Source of the DNA: Lepidostoma basale
Taxonomy: Eukaryota > Arthropoda > Insecta > Trichoptera > Lepidostomatidae
Assembly (NCBI GenBank): GCA_022606425.2
Contig: JAHDVF020000578.1
Location: 248,001-312,000, forward strand
DNA: 64,000 nt
Direction: 5' to 3'
Part shown: in pieces, positions 17,739 through 29,700 of the stretch
Layout of the letters: each line of letters starts with the position of its first letter
Numbering within the stretch: the stretch's first letter is position 1
Made by a program: the position numbers and the translations under genes
Notes under the pieces: generated by a model
The model's input: only the letters and a program-made list of their open reading frames with translations
What the model was told of the DNA's origin: nothing
The model's database searches: none

Positions 17739-20700
17739 GTACGATGTTAGTTAATAAATCCACTTTAATTTCGTATGGTTTTCGTTATACTTAAATTTAT
17801 TATTATTTTTAGGTTAGTTTGCGGAGATGTAAATGGAAAATTCAACACTCTCTTTTCGAGAGTTGCTTCTATAAATCAGAAATCAGGTCCCTTTGATTTG
17901 CTGCTATGTGTGGGTTCATTTTTCGGAGCTTCGAACGACGAATTGGTGGCTTATAAAAATGGCGGTAAATCCGGTAAACATTTAAAAACTCAATTATTTT
18001 TTATTATGTTCTCTTATGCCATTATTATATTATTTATTTGTTATTATACATTGTTTCAGTGACTGTACCCACATACATTTTGGGTCCCTGCAACAAGGAA
18101 CATGAACCACTCTACCCTAGCGACGAAGGAGCAGAGATTTGTCCCAATGTTACTTATTTAGGTATGTTATTTTTGTTATAGAATAGTCTGACAACCCAGT
18201 GTAGGTTCTTAGTACTTTTATAAAGTCCAGTGTTGCAATATCTCCATATATATTTAGATTGTTTACAAAAACCTATCCAAAAAAGCTAGAATGGCAGTGC
18301 ACAATGGTGTTCTTCTACCGACCCTAATGTATGGAAGCGAAGTATGGAACTGGCAAAAGAAGGATGAAAGTAGAATAAATGCAGTAGAAATGAGATCTCT
18401 TAGACGAATGTGTGGATACTCTGTGTATGATAGAGTGTCGAATGAAAATATAAGAAGTGAATGCGGTGCTAATGATGGTGTCATGAACAAAATAATGAAA
18501 GGATCATTAAGATGGTTTGGACATATGGAAAGAATGAATGAAGAAAGAATGGTAAAAAAATTATATGTTAATGATGTAAATGGAACCAGAAAAAGAGGAA
18601 GACCGAGGAAAACGTGGCACGATCAAATAAATCAAATATTGAATGTCGGCCATGTGAGGAGTCAGAGAAATCGACGCGCGTGCATGACACGATGTATGAA
18701 TGTTGAGGAAGCGAGAGAAATATGTCAGGAAAGAAAAGTGTGGCAGTCCATTCTTTCTGCCTACCCCTTCGGGGAGACGGCGTGATGGTTAGTTAGTTAG
18801 TTTTTGTTTGTATATATTTAAAAAAAAAAAACTTAATTTCATGGTGTTTTCAGGCAAGAGAGGTGTTTATTCCACAAGTAGTGGGCTGAAATTAGCTTAC
18901 CTGAGCGGGCAGACAACAGGGGAGGACTGCTCAGCCGTTAGAGATGCATGTCAGCGTGGCCAGCCCGACTATAGGGGACTGGATATCCTCATCACTTCAC
19001 AGTGGCCAGCAGATGTATATAACTTAGATGAGAAAAAGGTACCTATCTCAAAATAGTTTTTTTTTTATTATCAATTTTGAAAGGGCTGGTCTTTAAATGA
19101 TTTTGTATTGAATAGTAATCAAATTAATTTATGAATATTCTTTTCGTTTATGTGGTAAGTACTTATTTTGTTCTAAAGTACTTACCCCAAAGTAGGTAGG
19201 TACGTAGATAATACCTGAACAATGAGTTAGAACACTAAGTTTAACTGAGTTATAGTTAACTAAATGCAAGGATTTTTTTTTGGTTTGCATGTATTCACAA
19301 ATTAATTTCTGTTTTCTCTAGCCTGATATGGAAGTGAAGGATCCCTCCTTGTTGGTCTCTTGGCTAGCGATGCAAATTCGTCCGCGATATCACTTTGTTA
19401 CATCACCTAAGCTGTATTACGAGAGACCTCCTTACAGGTAAGTTAATAATATTATAAGTGCTTGAATTTAGAACTTTTATTATTTAATTGTTTCAGTAGA
19501 TTGGTCTTATTATGACATTATTAGCTCAGTTTATTAACTGAGCCTCAACAAGATAAAACATTATCAAATGTTTGATACAAATACATTTGATAATGCCTTA
19601 GAAAGGCATAATTTGTCTTTCCCATGAACTATAATAAATCTTTTAGAAAACAGACGTTTTCATTTGTATTAATGATGTAATATTTCAGCATACCTGGTTA
19701 ATCGGTTAACGGTGTTTGTATGAACTGTTATATATATAATATATATTAAAGAAATAAAAATCTTTATAGTTCTTAGATTCATTGGCAGATTTTTTTTCAG
19801 ACGTTTTTGCAGCAACGGTGCCATCATCGATGGACAAATGATAGTATTGTTGCCAAACGTTATGCTTAATAATTGTTTAATTCAATTAAAATGATTACAG
19901 GTACATTATATCATATGAGTAATTGCCGATAATCTTTTGTTTGCCAGAAATATCAACTCGTATCACAACAGTCGTGAGCTGGCGACCCGTTTCATAGCTG
20001 TGTCTCCTGTGGGCAACACTGACAAGCAGAAGTGGGTGTACGCCTGCAGTCTGCAGCCCATTCAGCGGATCCGCATGATGGAGCTACTACAGGGGACCAC
20101 AGACGAGACACCCTGTCCCTATCCCGAAGAGCTCATGAAACAGAATAAACCCGGTTTATTGGAAAAAGTAATTCTTATTCTCCTTCTTTTTGGCCTGTTA
20201 ATCCCTGCATCAAGTTCCTTCTTGGCAAGTGGTCTGCCAGCTTTCTCAGTTTTTCCATCTCTTTGGAAGTTGTCCTTGAGGTCTGTTTCCTTGAGGTAAA
20301 CTGTCTCTTGCTGCTCTTAGGGCCCTCGAATCTGCCATCTGCTGTTCCTATCTTAGAATATCTTGACTTCACATAACCTTGGGATTTTCGTTTTGCCAGC
20401 AATGCTTCTGAGTATCTTTATTTCGCTGAATCAAAAACTTTTGAACAATAATTAAATAAAACAATGTTTTTTAAATACTTCAATTTTTGTCTTTATTTCA
20501 ACAGCGACCGGTTTCGAAATGAAGACAAAAGTGGAAGTAGTTAAAAAACATTGTTTTATTTAATTATCATTTAACTCGATGGTTGCCGCAGACGAGATAT
20601 CTCGGCAAATGGCCCAGTGCTCGTATTGCCAGAGACGAGGTATCTCGGAAGAAATATTGGTGACGTGTTCTTGCGCCGTATTGACTTGTATTTGACAATT

Positions 20701-23700
20701 TGGCAGAAACGGAACACACACTGACATCTGTTTTAGTTATCCCGGAATATTTTATCAAGTTTTCAAATACTTTTAACCGATTTATCGGTAAATTTCGAAA
20801 ACTGATTGACAATGAAAAATTTAAACTGGTTTAACTTCATGAAAAAAATATAAAAATCGATGCGGGATATAATATTTCGTAAGTAAATTATATAATTTCT
20901 TTCTAACACAGCAAAAAAATATGTTTTTAGATAAGTTTTATTTTGACAAAAAATATTCAGCTGATGAGCACTGCGGAGTGATTTATTTGCGACTATGAAA
21001 ATGTTAAAATGAACTTCCATCAAGAGATTTCAGTAAAATCATTTGATTATCTTAAAAACTTTTGGATTTGATATTGTAAATGTGAAAGACTAAATATTAA
21101 TTAAAAAGAAATTTTTTAGATTTTAAAAATTTACATCTAGATTATTGTTATTAATTTAACCCCTATTGTACTGGCTTCATTTGCAGCAAATAAATTTGGT
21201 CTTACTGCGGCTGGCCATATTTACAGCTCAGACAGATAGTCCCAGTTCATTATAATATTACGTACAATTTAATAGTAAGGAACTCAAATCCTGTATATGT
21301 ATTTTTATGTTAACATTGAAAAGTTAAATCTATTTAAAATAGTTTTTTTTGTCACTCTTATAATATTTATTAATTTTCTGATTTTAATTCCAGTACAGCG
21401 GTAATGGTCAGTACTTCTTTGATATGGACTCGGAGCCAGGGCATGGGAACAAGAGGAAACACAGAGGCGATCAGGCGGAAAGAAAAAGACCAGAATTCGA
21501 TCAAGGTACATGATTTAGTATTTCATCAAATAATATAAATAAACTATAACGCAAAATATACTGGCATGCACACTTGAAGAGGATGGATCCTTCCAGAATC
21601 CCATATGTTGTGATGCTTCACATTCCTGTTGGCTACCGTCTAGTGGCGGTACTCCCATAGAAGCCCAGAAGCCCGGCTTGCGTAAGACATTTTGAATCAA
21701 AACCTCTTCTCGTTTACAGAGGTTCAGGTCTTGTGGCTATTCGTCTTACATCTGATGGGAACATTGTTGGAAGGTGATTTGGTGGGTTGTTGGTTTATGC
21801 GGGGCTTGATTACTTAGATTTGGAGGTTTTGATTCAAAGTTTCATATAAGCCGGGCTTCTGGCCTTCTATGGGAGTACCGCCACTGCTAACGTCCCCTCG
21901 GAAGATCATCAAAACGATGGGAAGATAGCTGGGAGTCAACTTCCCAAGTGAGGCCAGCCTAACAATAGGAACAGACCAAGGATCTATAAGAAGAAAGAGA
22001 TATATAACCTCTGTAATAAAATATTGAAATGAGTTTTTTTTTTAATTTGCAGCCACATGCTGGTTCTGTCTGTCGTCTCCAAGCGTAGAGAAGCATCTCG
22101 TGATAAGCGTGGGCGACAACTGTTACCTAGCTTTGGCCAAGGGTCCCCTTGGGCCCTATCACTGCCTTATCCTGCCCGTAGCCCATCATCAGTCCACCAG
22201 TCAGGTATTGATACCATTCTATTCATATACATCATCACCATCACGGTGATCCTTGCTTACCACCAAATTTTTCGTCACTCCCCCTGGTCCATCATCAGCG
22301 TTCTCAAGTTTACAATCTCAAGCGCCCTGAGATCCCCTTCTGCGACATCTATCCACCTTAGTTTGGGTCTTTCCACACTTCATCTTCCATCATAATAATT
22401 CTATACGATTTGTATACATGTAACCCTATTTTTAAATGGTACAGGGTGTCTCAATGAATAATTACCCTACGTGGTAAAAGAACACGTGATTATGAACACC
22501 AACACTATCGCTTCGGAACTCAGACTCCCCAATGATTAACGGCCCAGGCAAAAACATAAAGACCAACGATTGAAGGATTGCCAGGGTCAGCAGCCATCGG
22601 AGGACTGTTTTAGAGGAGGCCAAATCATACACTGGGATGTAGCAATGAAAAGAAAGAAATTGCTTCCCTAAATTAAAAGAATGTGATTATTAAATTTAAA
22701 ATGTGTGAAAACCCAATAAATATATTCTACAAAATAAACACCACCTTTAAGATGAGTAATTCCTAAAAATGGCGCTCTATAAATTATCCAATTTATTATT
22801 ATTATTTATTATCTGTACATGTGTATTAAGAAAAAATATAATTATGCTAATTGCTTAATAATATGCTAGCTTTTAAAGTGCCCCTTTTGTGATGTAATCA
22901 CGTCAATGGCAACACATATATACATATACACTCAAGTTTATAGGGACGATGCAAAGTGCGACGGAGACATAGTCATGCATTCTCTTTCACTTGCTTCCAA
23001 GAAATTGCCAGTGTCTTATTAATATTTTTGGACTGACAATTGTTAATTTTTTTTAACACATTGGTCAGTAAAAAATGTGGCATAATATTAAATAATGAAC
23101 CTTGGGAAATTGGAAGTATTCCTTTTTTTATTTTTGATAAATTTAAGGTGTGTTTTAACAGTTCGTTTCATTCTCGCTTTGATTGAGGTTTAAAACCATT
23201 GAAATATGTCAAAAATAATAAACCCAAGAGTGGAAAAAACAGTGATTTAATTCACAAGTACTTAATTCTTTTGTTTCTGTGAATCATGTTGACTTAATAA
23301 TTGGAGTCTTATTTTTGTCCTGTTTCGTTGAACTGCAATCTTCGTGGGATGGGGTTTTTTAAAACATATATTTATTTGTATTTTTTACAGCATTTTTTCA
23401 TAAGCTGATTTATTAAAATCTCAACAAAGAATGTGAATATTGCTGCAAATAGCCCCATAAACAAAAGATAGAAACATCCCTGAAGGTCTTCTATGGCCAA
23501 CACCTTCACGAGGGTTTGTCTGTAGTTAGAGCTCGGGGTCACCGTGGTTCTTCGCCACATTTGCATCAGACCGCTTTCATCCAACATTTTAACGTAATGA
23601 TCGATTGTTTTCGTGAGTGGCGAATCCCGCCATATTGGAAAGGTTAGGTACTCGCTGTGAACCCTGTCTTGCCCCACGTGAATCGCTAAATTCCCGGCTT

Positions 23701-26700
23701 CGTCTCGGTATGTTTTCTGTATTACATCAGCCATCAGACAGTCGATCCAGCAACCCTTAGTATTCGTACGTCTCAAATCGTTAGCGCAGCCCAAGAGCTC
23801 CGTATTCTTTCTCAATCTCTTGTTTAAAGTGGCAAACATTTTAGATTCTTCGGGCAGAAAGGCGTCTGGAGATGGCCAACCTTCGATTAGAAAATTGCTG
23901 TCATACAAATCTTTAAACGTGTTTATCTCTGGCTTGAAGGTCGGCACGGTGAGATAAGATATTATCAACCCTTGGAACATGAAATTGAAACCGAAACAGA
24001 ACCAAAAAATTATGAAAATAAAAAGACGAATATATTTTTGTCTGCTAACCCAATGTATCGGATGGAGTAGGAATAATTGCTCTGCATATAAGAACGACAC
24101 CGGTATGGCTTGCCAACCGCTCGTATTGTGATAGAATCTAATGAATATGTAGAAATATATTACGGTGAAATAAAACACTAAAGACATTACGACGCATGTT
24201 GTTCTATCGAACATTCTGAATATGTTGTACCACGTTGGGAGCGGCTCAGCTCGGTGCACCAGGAAGCAGAGACCGCTGCTCTCCACAGGATAGATGAGAT
24301 CGTACGCCGGGAACGGCATGGGCTGCAGGTACAGCATGCTAATGGATATGTCGCATCGCCGATAAGCCAGATCAAAGAAACCAGTGAGATACGTAGTGAA
24401 CATTACTTTTTCGCCTTTGTCTAGCAATTTATGCCTAATGGTAAAATTCATTTTTTCTGCAAACACTCTCAACACGTTTCCGTTTCTCCCCTGGAACCTA
24501 TCGAGCCCGTCTTTCTCCCGGTCTATTTCTATAAGCAACGGAGAATGAATTGCGAGAATCGTTAATGGGGCTCCTTTTAGATTGCTCATTGTATCGTGGA
24601 AAATCTGTTTCGATTCCGGAGTGAACGGAATTATTTCAATGCACGTTTGTAAAAACATTTCTTTCGACCAATTGTCCATTTCCATTTTGTAGCATCCGTC
24701 ATTGCATTGTAAGTATGTTTCCATGTTTCCTTCAAATAGTTCGTCTGGTTTCTTCTTTGACCAACAGCCGTGTTGATTTATATTTTTTTGTTCTATTTTT
24801 ACGATGTAAGGCGTATACCCGTATACCGAAACTTCGTTGTTTTCCGTTGTTTCTAAAATTATACAATTAAGATTTTTGTACCACCAGAATATGTAAAATA
24901 TTAATGATTTGCTTTCACGTTCCGATAAATACACGATGATTTTTGCATCCGCTGCCCAGAAGATTGTTTGTGTTACTGCAACTAGAGTTTCGGAGAGATC
25001 TTTATAGTTTTGTAAATAGAATATCATGATACCGACTTTGTACTGCACGTAGTTCTCTGTCGCGTCTCCCGGTGGCAATAGCGTGAATGTGAGATTTTGT
25101 TCAGATGGATTCATGACCACGAGATCCATGTTATATTTCGCAATGGATTGATAAAATGTATCGGGCAGATATCCATACAATAGAATGCTGGTTCTGTTGT
25201 TACTCGGGTGGTGATTTAAAATGATTTCCATCTGAAATGATTTAATATTATGCATAATACAATGCGTGTTTAAGAGAAGATTAAGATTAGAATTAACATC
25301 ATCGATTGAAATGAATCCCAACAATATCTTACACTTGAAATACACTGGTTAATACAATTAACTTTAAATTTTCATATGAAGCACTCACTATAAAAAAAAA
25401 AATTGTATTTAATCAAGGTATGGTTATTATACTAGATGCCAACTAGTTACGCTTGGACCCAAGCTTCATCAGGGCAGTATAACAACTTGTTATACTGCCC
25501 TGATGAAGCTTGGGTCCAAGCATAACTAGTTGGCATCATTTATTATAACCATACCGTGGTTAAATACAAAGTTTTTAAATACATTTTTTAATTAACTTTA
25601 ATCTTCATTAGATTAGAGATTTGATGTATATATTATATTTATAGTTTCTTAAACAATTGTAAAACTCCGTATTAAATAAATAATATGATTGTCTGACATC
25701 TGTTTTCTGGAAGTTTTATTATATTTTATAGAAATGTCACGTTTCTTCTGAGACACTTGGAGAAATTGGCTTCAGTGTTGGACATTCTTTTATCAAAATA
25801 ATAATTTGATATTGCATTTGCGAGGTGAAACATGTCACTTCCATATAATATAACGACCTTCGTGGCCGAATGGTAAGTGCTTCGACTGCCACACCGAAGG
25901 TCTTGGGTTCAATTCCCGGCGATGGCAGTGTGATTGTCACACTGTCTTTGGGCTGGTTAAGAATTCACGTGGTAATAAAATGGCAGTAGATTAGCTACCT
26001 ATCTCATGTCACGAGAATCAATATGATAGCTATACCTTTTACGTGGATTTGGCTTGCGCTGTAATGATGTAAAGAGCGATAAAACAAAAATAATTAGAAA
26101 ACCTCAAAACAGATGTTTTCATCAATATTACATATTTAATAAGGGCGAGTGGAGAGAAGGAAGAAAGAAGGATTGAGGCAGGCAACAAAGTGTATAGTGC
26201 ACTTTAAGTTGTCGTCGCAAATAAAAACCTATCCGAAAAAGCTAAAATGGCAGTGCGCAATGGTGTTCTTGTACCGAGCCTTATGTATGGAAGCGAAACA
26301 TGGAACTGGCAAAAGAAGGATGAAAGTAGAATAAATGCAGTAGAAATGAGATCTCTTAGAGGAATGAACATATTAGAAGTGAATGCGGTGCGAATGATGG
26401 TATTATGAACAAAATAATGAAAGGAACATTAAGATGGTTTGGATACCTGCAAAGAATTAATGAAGAATGAATGGTAAAAAAGTTATATGTTAACAATATA
26501 AATGGAACTAGAAATAGAGGAGTCAGAGAAATCGACACGCGTGCATGACACAATGTATGAATGTTTAGGAAGCGAGAGAAATATGTCAGGAAAGATTTGT
26601 GTGGCAGTTCATTCTTACTGCCTACCCCTTCGGAGAGATGGTGTGATGGTAAGTTAGTTAGTTAGTTTTTAATATGGAATTTTGCATGATTGTTCAAGAA

Positions 26701-29700
26701 ACTATAATTAGTTTGTAATATTAAATGGGATTCTGTTATAATATCACAATTTATTTAATTTCTATGAAATTGTCACGACAGCTGTTTCCCTAACCGATGT
26801 TGGCATCATCAGATGTTACTGATTCATCCTTCAGTTATTCATCCATCATTCAGTTGATTATGATTATGACACCTGACGATGCTAATATTGACTGGCAAAA
26901 CAAATGTCGCGACCATTTCATTGAAATTATTTAAATAAATTGTAATTTTATAACAGTGTTCCAAATTAAACAGTTCATAATATTGAAGTATCATAGTGTT
27001 TCTGCCAAAATTATGAATCTATTTAAAAGGTTTCTTACGATTTTTGCTGATAAAACAGTTTCCTCCCGATTGTTCATTACAAGTAGATTTGAGCATGATA
27101 TTCCGATGACACAGCATAATGTCACCGGAATTATTTTATCCATGGACATGTGTAGACAAATTAATCTCCCTAGTTGAATAATGTTCTCGCCTTGTTGGAA
27201 CAATATATATAGTTTTTTGAAAAAAATATTAAGGATACTATACCAAGATTGAAAAATGAATAATTTATTAAGATTAATATCTAAATTGTGATATAATTTA
27301 GATGTTGTCATGCTTCCCAGGGGATTTTTTCGATATTCAATTCAACTAATGATGTTATTATTGATAAAATTTCTTGATAACATCTTTGTTCTATAATTTA
27401 ACTAACTAACTAACTAACCATCAAGCCGTCTCCCCGAAGGGGTAGGCAGAAAGAATTAAATTCTTTCCTGACATACAATACGTCTCCTCAACATTCATAC
27501 AATGTGTCATGCACGCACGTTGATTTCTCTGATTCCTGACGTGGCCGACATTCAATATTTGATTTATTTTGATCGTTTTCCTCGGTCTTCCTCTATTTCT
27601 AGTTCCATTTACATCGTTAACATATGTATTTTTTTACCATTCTTTCTTCATTAATTTTATCCATGTGTCCAAACTATCTATAATTTAATGTTGATAATTG
27701 AAATTACACAGTAACTGACCAGTTTTGACATTTGATTAACCTTTAGACGCCCGGTGGTTCCGTACGGGACCGCGGATTTACATTGTTCAACACCCAACGG
27801 TCCCATACGGGACCGGTAATTATGATGCATTCTGCTACCGGATGACACTGATTTATGAAAATAGTATTCAAAATATGAAAGTAAGCTTATGTAAATAATG
27901 TCTTTGAGATTTTATTTTATTTTCGGTTCCGATAAATATTTTTGTCAGGATGCGTAATATTAGTGTTTATACCAGCGTTACAAGGTCGACTCTTAGGATA
28001 TGCTTTGTTTTATTACGGTCCGCCAAAAAAAATCAAGTGAAATGAAACTAAAAATATATTTTAATTTTTAAATTTATTTTCATTATTTACAATGAACATC
28101 TTACCAAGAAATTTCAATTGACAACATTAATATTTGTATTGTTTTACTTATGTATAATTCTCGTTTTCTAGGCACCAGACGAAGTGAACGAAGAGATAAA
28201 ACGTTTCAAGGAAGCTCTGGTGAAGTTCTTGGATTCCTTGGGCCAACTGGTCGTCTTCTTCGAGAGGAACTTCAAGACTTCCCACCTGCAGATTCAGTGC
28301 GTTCCCGTGCCCAGGGAGTCGGAGTCGCAGCTCGTGGAGGTTTTTCACGTAAGATCTTTATTATTATTAATTGTTTATCGAATAATTTCTCATAATTTCA
28401 CAAATATGGCGAGTTAACAAAGATTTTCTGGAGTCGGGTTAACCGGGAAGCGGATTATCCCTGGATCCTGACACCAAATATTTCACAACAGTACTTATAA
28501 TGCAAACAAAAACTCAAATCTGTCACAATGACATTGGACGTTTAGTTCACATTTGCGCCACCGCCAACATATGTTTGTGGCTCTATAGTCGTGTCATAAT
28601 GTTTGGAGTTTGCAATAAAGCACCCGCAGCATAGTTCATACTCATAAAACATTGTCGCAAACGCAAATGAGTCGTACTTTCAATTGAACAAAAACTCGAA
28701 ACAATTCAAAAGTTTCAAAATGGTGCAGCCGTTAAATATTTATTGAACCATCAGTCAAAAAGTGTGATTTTGTAAACACGTGCGTCTAAGCATAAGCGCA
28801 TATAGCGCAGTTTTAAATTTCTCTTTGTTTACATTTTTTCATGTTTTCGGATTAACCGGGAAATCAATTATACAGGATTTTTTTTGACCATCCATCCCGG
28901 AAAATTGAGAGTGTAATGTAAAATAACTTGTAGTTGGCGTCCTCAGCAATAATCTGGACTACGATCTATTTCGTAGTTGGCAGTGAACTTGTTAATTATC
29001 ATATTATTATTATTATTATTTGGCTAAAAAGTTCATACACCTACAAAATATGATTTCGAAATACGTTCTAAATTAAAATAATCATTATATAAAATATAAT
29101 AATTATTTTTATATATTATATGTGTAATGGTCCTAAGATATTCTTCTTATTTATTGTTTCTTGAACAATGATGTAAAACTCTATATTAAAAGTTTTATTA
29201 TAATTCTTGGGAATGACATGTTTCGCCTGTATAAGGCATTATCAAATGTTACCATTTGTTGCCTTATACAGATGAAACATGTCATTAGAAAATAGATGTT
29301 TTCATTCGTATTAATTATTCTTCTTGTTTTTAGTCTGTAGATGTTCACTCAAGATCTCTTCCTTTGTTTCAATGTTATTCTTTCTTGGGTTATCAGCATC
29401 CAGTTTCTTCCAGCGTATCAGTGAATAACTGAGGTATTAACGATTTTTATTTTATGTCTGATAGGACGAGGCTGGTATTCAAGGATTCCAGTTGGAACCC
29501 ATTCCGGCACACACGGATCTACGCCAGGTGGCAGCTCCTGGCACACCCTACTTCCACCTGCAGCTGCCTAGCGGCGAACAGCTATACACCAGGACTCGCC
29601 ACAATTTCCCTCTGCAGTTCGGGAGGTAGGATATATACACAATATAACCCAAACAACAAACTAACAAAACCATCACACCCTTTCCCCAGAGGAATAGGAA

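Noticed and set aside
25858..25930. Functional tRNA gene
   Set aside because: A- and B-box-like motifs are present, but the cloverleaf is imperfect and the same long tail is shared with the 49166 copy, so it is a SINE head.
27738..27830. Third TTAA-type MITE
   Set aside because: Only one end (TTAACCTTTAGACGCCCGG) is visible; no matching opposite end found.
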